A DNA stretch of 15,155 nt from Patescibacteria group bacterium (GCA_003539915.1 DPNX01000029.1:1-15155); one strand, 5' to 3'. Positions 6,461 through 13,727 are shown, counted from the first letter of the stretch. A program made the numbers and translations. The notes: generated by a model not told the origin, from the sequence alone.

Positions 6461-7015
6461 ATGATTAGAAATAAAGAGCAGCGAGTTGGTATTTTCATTG
6501 ATATTCAAAACTTATACCACTCGTCTAAAAACCTCTTTCAAGCTCGAGTTAACTACAAAGAGTTAATGAAGGAGTTAATTGCTGGCCGAAAATTGATTCG
6601 TGCCATTGGTTATGTAGTTAAGACAGAAAGTACTGCTGGAGAATCTTCTTTCTTTGATGCTTTAGAAAAAAGCGGTATCGAATTAAGAATGAAAGATATT
6701 CAAATCTTTCCCGGTGGTATGAAGAAAGCTGATTGGGATGTTGGAATGGCTGTCGATGCCGTCCGAATGGCTGATTCTCTAGATGTCATCGTTTTAGTAA
6801 CTGGTGATGGAGACTTTGTTCCCTTAGTTGACTATCTCAAGTGGGGATTAGGTAAAGGAGTTGAGGTGGCTGCCTTTGGTAGAAGCGCCTCTGGTCGTTT
6901 GAAAGAAGTAGCTGAAGAATTTATTGATTTAGACAACAATCCAAAAGTGATTTTAAAAAAGAAACTCGGTAAGATAAATAAAGCTAGAACAAGAAAAAAA
7001 GATGAATCTAAATAG
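6461..7015 (+). CDS. NYN domain (LabA/DUF88-like) putative ribonuclease
   Basis: The 184-aa protein has the NYN/PIN-like fold. The first strand, 'VGIFIDIQNLYHS', carries D14 and N17. A central segment, 'KADWDVGMAVDAVRMA', carries D91, D93 and D99. 'VLVTGDGDFVPLVDYL' carries D116 and D118, and 'GKGVEVAAFG' follows. These acidic residues form the metal-binding active site in NYN/PIN nucleases, and all appear intact, so an active metal-dependent RNase is plausible. The C-terminus from about 163 is a lysine/arginine-rich tail suited to RNA contact. The gene sits 3 nt after rpsO and overlaps pnp by 14 nt, which ties it to RNA decay or ribosome-linked RNA quality control. Substrate and activity are unknown; non-nucleolytic LabA-like roles remain possible. 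Confidence 0.87.
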   Translation: MIRNKEQRVGIFIDIQNLYHSSKNLFQARVNYKELMKELIAGRKLIRAIGYVVKTESTAGESSFFDALEKSGIELRMKDIQIFPGGMKKADWDVGMAVDAVRMADSLDVIVLVTGDGDFVPLVDYLKWGLGKGVEVAAFGRSASGRLKEVAEEFIDLDNNPKVILKKKLGKINKARTRKKDESK

Positions 7016-9092
7016 AAAAGAATTTTCTACTGACGTAGCAGGGAAGCCTCTAACTTTTGAGGTTTCTCGACTAGCTGAACAAGCAAATGCAGCAGTGATT
7101 GGTAAGTATGGCGGAACCACTGTTTTAGTAACAGCGGTAATGAGTAATCGAGATAAAGATATCAACTACATGCCATTAATCGTTGATTATGAAGAGAAGT
7201 TTTATGCTACCGGTAAGATTCTTGGTAGTCGCTACATGCGTAGAGAAGGAAGATCTTCTGATGAAGCTACTTTGACTGGCCGAATGATTGATAGAACTAT
7301 TCGTCCTTTGTTTGATAATAACATTCGTCGAGATATGCAGATTATTGTCACCATCCTATCCTTTGATGGAGAGAATGATCCGGACTTTGTAGCACTAGCT
7401 ACTACCTCCGTGGCTTTAGCTATCTCAGACATTCCTTGGAAAGGTCCTATTGGTGGGATTCGTGTAGCTAAGATTGGTGATAAATATGTGGCTAACCCAA
7501 CCATCTCACAACTAGCTGAAGGATTTGATCTAGAGTGTGTTGTGACTGGCCCTAAAAACACCATCAACATGATTGAGTTAGAAGGGAAGCAAGTTCAAGA
7601 AGATGAAATTCAAAAAGCTTTTGATCTAGGTCAGAAAGAAATCAATAAATTAATTAAATTCCAGGAAAGCGTAGTTAAAGAGATTGGTAAAGAAAAGGCT
7701 GATGTTGAAATAAGCCAACCTGATCCTGAGCTAGTTAAAAAAGTAGAGAGCTTTCTAGAAGGTAAGCTAGAAAAAGCTATGTACGTAGCTGATAAAGACA
7801 AAAGTAAAGATAATTTGTCTGTTCTTCATAAAGAAATGACCGACATGTTAAAAGATGATGATCATGAAGAAAAGGACGTTGCTTTTGCTGGTAATATTTT
7901 TGAAGAGGCTTTGAATAATCTCTTTCATAAAAATATTGTTGAAAATGACAAACGACCTGACGGTAGAAAAATTGATGAGGTAAGGGATCTATACTCTGAA
8001 GTTGGATTATTTGAGAGACATCATGGTTCGGCCTTGTTTGCTCGAGGCAGCACTCAATCATTAGGAGTCACTACTCTAGCAGCACCAAGTGAATCTCAAC
8101 AAATTGATAGCATGGAATTTCAAGGTAAAAAGCACTTCTTCCTTCACTACAACTTTCCACCTTACTCCACTGGTGAAACCGGTTGGATGCGTGGCCCTGG
8201 AAGAAGAGAGATTGGTCATGGTGCTTTAGCAGAGAAAGCTTTGAAGAATATTATTCCTGATCAGTCAGAATTTCCTTACACTATTCGATTAGTGTCAGAA
8301 ATTCTTTCTTCTAATGGATCTTCCTCAATGGCTTCTGTGTGTGCATCATCCATGTCCTTAATGGATGCTGGAGTACCAATCAAAAACCAAGTAGCTGGTA
8401 TTGCGATGGGATTAGCTATTAATGAAAAGGGTGCTTATAAGGTTTTAACTGATATTCAAGGACCGGAAGATCATCATGGTGGCATGGACTTTAAGGTAGC
8501 TGGTACTAAAGATGGTGTAACCGCTGTTCAATTAGATGTAAAAGTTGATGGTATAACTTCTGAAATCATTAAAGACACTCTTGAACAAGCTAAGAAAGCG
8601 CGTCTTCATATATTAGATGCTCTAAACAAAGCTATTAAAGAGCCTCGTAAAGAAATCTCTAAATATGCACCAACTATTACTATCACTAAAATAGATCCTG
8701 ATAAAATCGGTGCTGTTGTTGGCTCTGGAGGAAAGATGATTAATAAAATTGTTGAAGATACTGGAGTTACTAGTATTGATATTGACCAAAGTGGTGAGAT
8801 TTATATAACCGCTGACACTGCTGAAGCAGCAGAGGAGGCTAAGAAGATCGTTGAGGATATAACTCATGACTATAAAGTGGGGGAGATTGTTGAAGGAAAG
8901 ATCGTTAAGATCCTAGAATTTGGAGCAATCGTTGAATTTGGCTATAACTCTGATGGAATGATTCATGTTTCTGAGTTAAAAGACGGCTTTGTTAAGAAAG
9001 TAGAGGACGTTGTTAAAGAAGGTGAGTCTGTAAGAGCTAAAATTATTAAAACAGAACGCGGTAAGATCAGTCTTTCTCTTAAGGGGGTATAA
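7002..9092 (+). CDS. pnp: Polyribonucleotide nucleotidyltransferase (PNPase)
   Basis: 3'-5' phosphorolytic exoribonuclease that degrades RNA to nucleoside diphosphates and can add tails in reverse. The 696 residues match bacterial PNPase. Domain order: first RNase PH domain about 10-140, helical linker about 145-300, second RNase PH domain about 318-550, KH domain about 555-620 with 'GSGGK' at 574-578, and S1 domain about 626-694. Catalytic D490 and D496 and the nearby K498 match E. coli Asp486, Asp492 and Lys494. The phosphate-binding region 'GSSSMASVC' is present. The loop reads 'FARGSTQ' rather than the commoner 'FTRGETQ'. The ATG lies inside the NYN gene's last codons after an A-rich run, with no clear Shine-Dalgarno. 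No terminator follows directly. Confidence 0.97.
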   Translation: MNLNRKEFSTDVAGKPLTFEVSRLAEQANAAVIGKYGGTTVLVTAVMSNRDKDINYMPLIVDYEEKFYATGKILGSRYMRREGRSSDEATLTGRMIDRTIRPLFDNNIRRDMQIIVTILSFDGENDPDFVALATTSVALAISDIPWKGPIGGIRVAKIGDKYVANPTISQLAEGFDLECVVTGPKNTINMIELEGKQVQEDEIQKAFDLGQKEINKLIKFQESVVKEIGKEKADVEISQPDPELVKKVESFLEGKLEKAMYVADKDKSKDNLSVLHKEMTDMLKDDDHEEKDVAFAGNIFEEALNNLFHKNIVENDKRPDGRKIDEVRDLYSEVGLFERHHGSALFARGSTQSLGVTTLAAPSESQQIDSMEFQGKKHFFLHYNFPPYSTGETGWMRGPGRREIGHGALAEKALKNIIPDQSEFPYTIRLVSEILSSNGSSSMASVCASSMSLMDAGVPIKNQVAGIAMGLAINEKGAYKVLTDIQGPEDHHGGMDFKVAGTKDGVTAVQLDVKVDGITSEIIKDTLEQAKKARLHILDALNKAIKEPRKEISKYAPTITITKIDPDKIGAVVGSGGKMINKIVEDTGVTSIDIDQSGEIYITADTAEAAEEAKKIVEDITHDYKVGEIVEGKIVKILEFGAIVEFGYNSDGMIHVSELKDGFVKKVEDVVKEGESVRAKIIKTERGKISLSLKGV

Positions 9093-9103
9093 TAATATCC
9101 ACA

Positions 9104-9137
9104 TTGACTAGTTGTTTATTGTGTTACAATAAACAAC
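9104..9137 (+). promoter_or_regulatory. Extended -10 promoter within a perfect 11-bp inverted repeat
   Basis: TTGACT (9104-9109) is followed after 15 nt by TACAAT (9125-9130), which is preceded by TG at -15/-14 (9122-9123), an extended -10. GTTGTTTATTG (9111-9121) and CAATAAACAAC (9127-9137) are a perfect 11-bp inverted repeat around TGTTA, ending one base before the ATG. Transcription would start at or beside the ATG. The repeat could be a repressor operator. It lacks a U-tract on both strands, so it is not an intrinsic terminator for pnp. Confidence 0.6.
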
Positions 9138-10166
9138 ATGAATGGAGAACAACAAAAGAATCCTTTACAGGATTCTTCACAAGGTGGTCCGCCTCCACCA
9201 CCTCAACCCGAGATAAAAATGAGGTCTTTAGAGTCTGATATAAAATCAGTCGAAGAAACTGGTGGTGGAATGCCTGAACCAGAGATTATCCAGCCTTCTG
9301 AGATAGATGACGTAGGTGGTCCTATCACTCCTCCAGAAACGACTTCCCCTAATGAACTTTCTGCACCTGGTGTTGTAGAGGTAGAGACCAAGGGAGGCGC
9401 TCGACGCTGGTTGATTTGGTTGTTAGTAATCGCTCTAGTAATTGGTGTAACTTTTCTTGGTTATAAGTATGCTGGACCACTTCTATTTCCTGAAGAAACC
9501 GCTACTGAAGAGCCAGTCACTGAAACAACTCCCGAAGAGCCAGTTGTACCGGCTGCAACTCATGTTTCAGCTCTAGGCAACTCAACTGATAACATCACTC
9601 CACTTAGTATTAATGATTATAGCTTAGTAGCTATTTTGACCGCCTTACAAAATGAAGGTAGTAATATTCTGGCTAATAATGCGGGTGAAGGATTGAGAGA
9701 GGTAACTTTCTCTGTTGCTGGCAACTTAGCTACCAGCCATGACTTTTTAACTACTGTATTACCAGAACTCAAAGACTCTGATGCTGGTAACATGATTAAA
9801 GATTCTTTTGAAAAAGACTTCACTAGTTTTCTTTACTACAACACCTCAAAGATAGGTTATGGAACATGGCCTGGTTATATAGTAAAACTAAAGAATCCAG
9901 AATCTATTGATTATGACTACGCTAGTATGAAAAAGATCTTGGAAGAGATAGAGGGAGCTTCCATTAAGAATGTTTTCCTTACTCCTCCAGTTACTGATCC
10001 TAGCGCCTTTAAGACTGGTCCAATAGGAGATGACAATACTAGTCGTTATGCTTCTTTTGGTAGTGGGACGATAGCTTCTTTCAACTATGGGCTGATTGGT
10101 GACTATCTGGTAATATCTACTACTTACAAAGGATTATTACAGGCAACTGAGTTGATAAATAAATAG
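9138..10166 (+). CDS. Bitopic envelope protein with proline-rich cytoplasmic tail, function unknown
   Basis: Not recognised. The 342 residues divide clearly. Residues 1-88 are a cytoplasmic, proline/glutamate-rich disordered region with a 'PPPPPQP' run and a more ordered 'MRSLESDIKSVEETGGG' motif near 28. Residues 91-109 are a transmembrane helix preceded by 'ARR', giving N-in topology. Residues about 116-138 are a Thr/Glu/Pro linker of the kind found on cell-surface proteins. Residues about 140-342 form an extracytoplasmic domain without cysteines. That domain contains 'DYSLVAILTALQNEG' and ends with 'GLIGDYLVISTTYKGLLQATELI'. The gene has its own promoter and converges on topA. The short cytoplasmic motif could bind a partner. 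An envelope or pilus-related role is only a guess. Confidence 0.75.
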   Translation: MNGEQQKNPLQDSSQGGPPPPPQPEIKMRSLESDIKSVEETGGGMPEPEIIQPSEIDDVGGPITPPETTSPNELSAPGVVEVETKGGARRWLIWLLVIALVIGVTFLGYKYAGPLLFPEETATEEPVTETTPEEPVVPAATHVSALGNSTDNITPLSINDYSLVAILTALQNEGSNILANNAGEGLREVTFSVAGNLATSHDFLTTVLPELKDSDAGNMIKDSFEKDFTSFLYYNTSKIGYGTWPGYIVKLKNPESIDYDYASMKKILEEIEGASIKNVFLTPPVTDPSAFKTGPIGDDNTSRYASFGSGTIASFNYGLIGDYLVISTTYKGLLQATELINK

Positions 10167-10179
10167 TTTAGTTCATATA

Positions 10180-10211
10180 AAAAAAGACGCTTTATCTTAA
10201 GCGTCTTTTTT
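10180..10211. terminator. Bidirectional terminator shared by two convergent genes
   Basis: GACGCTT and AAGCGTC form the core stem around TATCTT, flanked by A-run and T-run arms that lengthen it to about 13 bp. It gives a U-tract on both strands. The topA stop codon (10197-10199) lies inside the hairpin, and the end of the topA coding sequence supplies one arm. Confidence 0.88.
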
Positions 10212-12182
10212 CTTTTCTTTCTTCTCTTCTTTTTCTTGGGTTGGATCTTCCCATGTAGCATACTCACACTCGGGATATTTAGAACAACCCCAGAATTTTC
10301 TCTTACCTTTTCTAGTGAAGCGCATAATAACATCACCCTCCTTACAGTCTGGACACTTTAATCCTGTTGATTGGGGTCCTGAGTCATCTCCTTCAACCTT
10401 CTTAGTATTTTTACAATCAGGAAAACCTGAGCAGGCCATGAACTTGCCGTAACGACCGGCCCGGATAATCATTGGTTTACTACACTTGTCACAGACCTCG
10501 TCAGTTTTTTCTGGTTCTGGTTTTTCGCTTTTCACTTCGTCGTATTTAATTTCTAAATTTTTAATAAAGGGCTCGTAGAAAGTAGCAATAATTTTATGCC
10601 AATCCTTTTTACCCTCGGCGACATCATCTAAGTTATCTTCCATAGTAGCAGTAAAACTAATATCTACAATACGAGGGAAGTGATTAACTAACATTTTATT
10701 AACTACCTCTCCTATTTGAGTAGGTGTAAATCGGCGATTTTCTTTCTCAACATAATTACGTTCTTGAATGACAGAAATGATTGGTGCGTAAGTTGAAGGC
10801 CTTCCAATACCATGTTCTTCCAGAGTTTTCACTAAGCTAGCCTCATTATATCGAGGTGGTGGTTCGGTAAAGTGTTGGTCGGCATCAATCTTTTTAAGAG
10901 CTGGCTTATCTTTTTCCTTAAGAATTGGTAGGTCTTTTTCTTCAAACTTTTGTGGCCAAACTTTTAAGAAACCATCGAACTGCAAAGTACTGCCTGTGGT
11001 TCTGAAGCCATATTTACCAGCCTCAATCTCAATAGTAGTACTGGCAAAAATAGCTTGCGGCATTTGAGAGCCAGTAAACCTTTGCCAAATTAATTGATAG
11101 ACTTTCTTTTCATCACCACTCAACTTAATTGATTCTGGGTCTTTAGTGATATTAGTTGGTCGTATTGCTTCATGAGCCTCTTGAGCAGACTTAGCCTTAG
11201 TTTTAAAAACACGAGGTGCTTGTGTAGAATACTCTTTACCAAATTTTTCTAACAAGTACTGTTTGGCAGCGGTTGTTGATTCTTGAGAAAGATTAACTGA
11301 GTCAGTACGCATATATGTGATATGACCCTTTTCATAAAGCTTTTGTGCTACAAACATAGTTTTCTTAGCAGTGAAGCCAAGACGACTAGAGGCCGCTCGT
11401 TGAAGAGTACTGGTAATAAAAGGAGGGGATGGATTTCTTTTGGTCTCCTTACTTTCAACCTTAGTAATAATAAAATCTTCTTTTTCTAATTCTTTTTTAA
11501 TTTTATCAGCATTCTTACTATCTTTAACTCCAAACTTATCAAGAGTTTTACCATCTATCTTAGCTAGACTAGCCTCAAAATCTTTCTCTTTATTTAATAG
11601 AGCGATAATAGTCCAGTATTCCTCTGGTTTAAATTTTCTGATTTCCTCCTCACGCTCAACAATTAAGCGTAGAGCTACTGACTGAACACGACCAGCAGAA
11701 AGACGTCGAGCTACCTTCTTCCAAAGAAAAGGAGAAAGTTTATATCCTACGATTCTATCTAAAGCTCTGCGAGCCTGTTGGGCATCAACCTTATCAATAT
11801 CTATCTTACGTGGTTGTGAGAGAGCTTCTTCAATAGCTTTTTTGGTAATCTCATGAAAAACTATTCTCTCTACCTTATTCTCATCAAGACTTAAGGCTTG
11901 AGCAAGATGCCAAGCAATAGCTTCTCCCTCCCTGTCTTCATCAGTAGCTAAAATCACACCATCACTTTTTTTGGCTAATTCTTTTAAGTGCTTAACTACC
12001 TTCTTAGCTTTAGCAGGCACTAAATATTTGGGTTCGAAGTTGTGCTCAACATCAATACCTAAAGTACTTCTAGGAAGATCACGTATGTGACCAAAAGATG
12101 ATTCTAATTGATAGTCTTTTCCTAAAAACTTACTTATAGTTTTGGCTTTGGTTGGGCTCTCAACAATAATTAATTTACTCAT
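10197..12182 (-). CDS. topA: DNA topoisomerase I (type IA)
   Basis: Relaxes negative supercoils by single-strand passage, balancing gyrase. In the 661 residues, the TOPRIM domain (about 1-115) has E9 and the 'DEDREGE' acidic motif at 81-87. The catalytic tyrosine is Y290 in 'HITYMRTDS'. 'EEHGIGRPSTYAPII' near 455 is the conserved type IA motif. Two C-terminal four-cysteine zinc ribbons follow: C564/C567/C584/C590 and C610/C613/C633/C639. The protein ends in a Lys/Glu-rich tail. The length is shorter than E. coli TopA (865 aa) because there are fewer C-terminal zinc or ribbon repeats, which is common. dprA ends 62 nt upstream, so the genes may be co-transcribed, as dprA-topA often are. The start ATG has no Shine-Dalgarno. 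Confidence 0.97.
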   Translation of the reverse strand: MSKLIIVESPTKAKTISKFLGKDYQLESSFGHIRDLPRSTLGIDVEHNFEPKYLVPAKAKKVVKHLKELAKKSDGVILATDEDREGEAIAWHLAQALSLDENKVERIVFHEITKKAIEEALSQPRKIDIDKVDAQQARRALDRIVGYKLSPFLWKKVARRLSAGRVQSVALRLIVEREEEIRKFKPEEYWTIIALLNKEKDFEASLAKIDGKTLDKFGVKDSKNADKIKKELEKEDFIITKVESKETKRNPSPPFITSTLQRAASSRLGFTAKKTMFVAQKLYEKGHITYMRTDSVNLSQESTTAAKQYLLEKFGKEYSTQAPRVFKTKAKSAQEAHEAIRPTNITKDPESIKLSGDEKKVYQLIWQRFTGSQMPQAIFASTTIEIEAGKYGFRTTGSTLQFDGFLKVWPQKFEEKDLPILKEKDKPALKKIDADQHFTEPPPRYNEASLVKTLEEHGIGRPSTYAPIISVIQERNYVEKENRRFTPTQIGEVVNKMLVNHFPRIVDISFTATMEDNLDDVAEGKKDWHKIIATFYEPFIKNLEIKYDEVKSEKPEPEKTDEVCDKCSKPMIIRAGRYGKFMACSGFPDCKNTKKVEGDDSGPQSTGLKCPDCKEGDVIMRFTRKGKRKFWGCSKYPECEYATWEDPTQEKEEKKEKKKDA

Positions 12183-12210
12183 ATTTGAAATATCTGATTA
12201 CGAAAGTTCA

Positions 12211-12239
12211 AGTTTTATGTATTTATAATAACTTGTCAA
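12211..12239 (-). promoter_or_regulatory. Weak candidate promoter for topA
   Basis: A consensus TTGACA (12234-12239, minus strand) lies in the 62-nt gap after dprA. The best -10 at 16 nt is TAAAAC, a poor match. It could give topA expression independent of dprA. Confidence 0.3.
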
Positions 12240-12244
12240 TTATT

Positions 12245-12910
12245 TTATTTAAAATTAATAACATCTAGAACGTCTTGAGCGGAGGTAATAAGGCAGGCTC
12301 CTTGCTTGATCAGGCTGTTTGAACCAATGTAGTTAGGATCAGTAATTGAGCCTGGAACAACAAAGACTTCACGATTCTGATCTAAGGCATGTGTCGCAGT
12401 ATTAAGGGCGCCAGAACGCTCAGGAGCTTCCACAATTATTATACCCTGACAAAGACCGCTGATTAAACGATTGCGCTCGAGAAATTGGTGAGGGGCGATA
12501 GCGTGACCGGGCTGATACTCGGATATTAACAAACCATTGTTTTCTATTATTTGATGAGCTAACCCCTTATTCTCAGCAGGATAGACAATATGAAGACCAT
12601 GACCAAGAATAGCAATCGTCTTAGCAAGACCTTTTAAAGATCCTTCGTGAGCTGCTCTATCAATTCCTGAAGCAAGACCACTAACAACAATAATGTTTTG
12701 GCGAGACAGCTCCTTGGCTAACTGATAAGCAATTATCCGTCCAGTTCGAGACGCTTTACGAGTTCCAACAATAGCAATCTTCTTTTTTTGATTGAATAAA
12801 TCCTTATTACCTTTAAAATACAACCCACCAGGACAAGAGAAAGTCTCTTTTAATAACTGGGGGAAGTTAGGATCTGATTGTTTAAAATAAGCGATCTCGT
12901 TTGCTGTCAT
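12245..12910 (-). CDS. dprA: DNA-processing protein DprA/Smf
   Basis: Binds incoming single-stranded DNA during natural transformation and loads RecA. The 221 residues are essentially the Rossmann-like core alone. 'KIAIVGTRKAS' is at about 44-54, 'VVSGLASGIDRAAHEGSL' at about 75-92, 'AILGHGLHIVYPAEN' at about 99-113, and 'SEYQPGHAIAPHQFLERNRLISGL' starts near 130. 'VEAPERSGALNTATHALDQNREVFVVPG' then 'GSNSLIKQGA' complete the signature. The N-terminal SAM-like domain and C-terminal winged helix of longer homologues are missing, so this is a minimal form. It sits upstream of topA and diverges from a PilO-like gene. Linkage to a pilus-like gene fits DNA uptake, but no ComEA or ComEC gene is visible here. 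Confidence 0.94.
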   Translation of the reverse strand: MTANEIAYFKQSDPNFPQLLKETFSCPGGLYFKGNKDLFNQKKKIAIVGTRKASRTGRIIAYQLAKELSRQNIIVVSGLASGIDRAAHEGSLKGLAKTIAILGHGLHIVYPAENKGLAHQIIENNGLLISEYQPGHAIAPHQFLERNRLISGLCQGIIIVEAPERSGALNTATHALDQNREVFVVPGSITDPNYIGSNSLIKQGACLITSAQDVLDVINFK

Positions 12911-12929
12911 ATAGTGTTATAATAATTTT
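12911..12929. promoter_or_regulatory. 19-bp divergent promoter between dprA and the PilO-like gene
   Basis: On the plus strand an extended -10, TG-T-TATAAT, ends 6 nt before the PilO-like ATG. On the minus strand the same AT-rich core offers TATTAT or TATAAC, ending 8 or 5 nt before the dprA ATG. With so little room, start sites should fall at or next to the start codons. Any -35 elements must lie inside the opposite gene's coding sequence; no strong one is visible. Confidence 0.6.
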
Positions 12930-13451
12930 ATGCCAAAAGACTTTAAAAGAGTAATGTCTGTTAGTTTAAGCGTGCTAGCCGTAGTAGTAATTGTTTTATT
13001 GGGACTAGTAGCCTTACTCCGGGCTGATATAAATAGAAGGACCGACAAGGTTCTTGAACTAAAAGACAAGGCTGCTCTTCGTTATAAGGCTATTGAGGCT
13101 TTGGCCTCGTTACAAAGAGACTCTGAAAAAGCTCGCGTTGAGAGATTGTCTCTGATCACCATCCTACCAATATCAGATAAGTTGATTAATTTTCCTCGTG
13201 ATATAAGCTCGCTAGCTAAAAAACATAATGTTGAGATAGGATTTTCTTTTGGTGAGGAAATTTCCGGTACAGAAACTGATCCTGGCTATCTTAGTTTTTC
13301 AATGACAGCTAACGCCTCCTTTATTAACTGGCTAAACTTTATTAGCAGTATTGAAAGAGGTTCTTATATTGTTAGCTTTGACTCTTTTAACTTGGTCGGC
13401 GATGAGAAAAATTTTAAATCAATAATCGATGGGAAAGTTTTTTCACAATAA
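12930..13451 (+). CDS. PilO-like single-pass membrane protein
   Basis: This 173-aa protein has the architecture of the type IV pilus assembly protein PilO. A short basic cytoplasmic N-terminus is followed by one transmembrane helix (about 10-30), a coiled-coil region (about 31-75), and an alpha/beta domain (about 85-173). That domain contains 'FPRDISSLAKKHNVEIGFSF' starting near 89 and 'FINWLNFISSIERGSYIVSFDSFNL' near 131. In PilO proteins this part is a ferredoxin-like dimerisation domain. The resemblance is in layout and pattern rather than a diagnostic motif, so the name is tentative. The next gene overlaps its end by 23 nt. Divergence from dprA suggests a shared competence or pilus theme. 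Alternatively it may be an unrelated bitopic protein. Confidence 0.62.
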   Translation: MPKDFKRVMSVSLSVLAVVVIVLLGLVALLRADINRRTDKVLELKDKAALRYKAIEALASLQRDSEKARVERLSLITILPISDKLINFPRDISSLAKKHNVEIGFSFGEEISGTETDPGYLSFSMTANASFINWLNFISSIERGSYIVSFDSFNLVGDEKNFKSIIDGKVFSQ

Positions 13452-13629
13452 AAAAGAATTATTATTTTGGTTAATTGGCATTACTATTTTTGTATTGATA
13501 ATTTTTTATGTCAGTAGCTCCGTTTCCTTTTTAGCCGTTAAGGCTTCTAAGGCTTTTGGGGGAGACTTGTCAAAATCAGAAAAAATTGTTAAATTTAACC
13601 TCGATAAAGCTAAGCAACTTAAGCAGTAG
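13429..13629 (+). CDS. 66-aa membrane protein of unknown function
   Basis: A basic N-terminus (residues 1-9) is followed by one transmembrane helix (about 11-28) and a short lysine-rich tail containing 'KSEKIVKFNLDKAKQLKQ'. No family is recognised. The ATG lies inside the 3' end of the PilO-like gene, a 23-nt overlap in another frame, which indicates translational coupling and a common function. The stop codon lies in the loop of a 13-bp hairpin. In pilus operons a small bitopic protein after PilO may be a degenerate PilP or PilN partner, but I see no evidence for that beyond position. Confidence 0.65.
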   Translation: MGKFFHNKKELLFWLIGITIFVLIIFYVSSSVSFLAVKASKAFGGDLSKSEKIVKFNLDKAKQLKQ

Positions 13630-13640
13630 TTGTTTAGCTT
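13607..13640 (+). terminator. 13-bp hairpin at the end of the PilO-like operon, possible terminator or processing site
   Basis: Positions 13607-13619 pair with 13628-13640 over 13 consecutive positions, one of them a G-U pair, around an 8-nt loop. The stop codon of the 66-aa gene begins at the end of that loop. ATTTAATTTA follows, a weak U-rich tract, and the tRNA begins 10 nt later. It could end the mRNA or separate the mRNA from the tRNA precursor. Confidence 0.5.
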
Positions 13641-13650
13641 ATTTAATTTA

Positions 13651-13725
13651 GGGCATGTAGCTCAGTGGTAGAGCGCGTCTCTGATAAAGACGAGGTCGGA
13701 AGTTCGATTCTTCCCATGCCCACCA
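13651..13725 (+). tRNA. tRNA-Ile (anticodon GAT)
   Basis: A full 75-nt cloverleaf is visible. The acceptor arms are GGGCATG and CATGCCC, and the D stem is GCTC/GAGC. The anticodon stem CGTCT/AGACG encloses the loop CTGATAA, giving anticodon GAT. The T stem GGAAG/CTTCC encloses TTCGATT. The 3' CCA is encoded. It reads ATC and ATT codons. I see no strong dedicated promoter, so it may be read from the upstream membrane-protein genes. Confidence 0.97.
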
Positions 13726-13727
13726 TT

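Noticed and set aside
6953..7015. Programmed frameshift fusing the NYN protein to PNPase at the A-rich overlap
   Set aside because: Both proteins are complete with their own ATG and stop, and a 14-nt overlap is ordinary coupling.
7232..8867. Several minus-strand frames inside pnp
   Set aside because: They are antisense shadows of a strongly conserved coding sequence.
9111..9137. Inverted repeat as terminator of the pnp operon
   Set aside because: No U-tract on either strand, and the repeat overlaps a good promoter.
10124..10336. Minus-strand 70-aa frame across the topA 3' end
   Set aside because: It runs through the shared terminator in the wrong frame relative to the TopA zinc ribbon.
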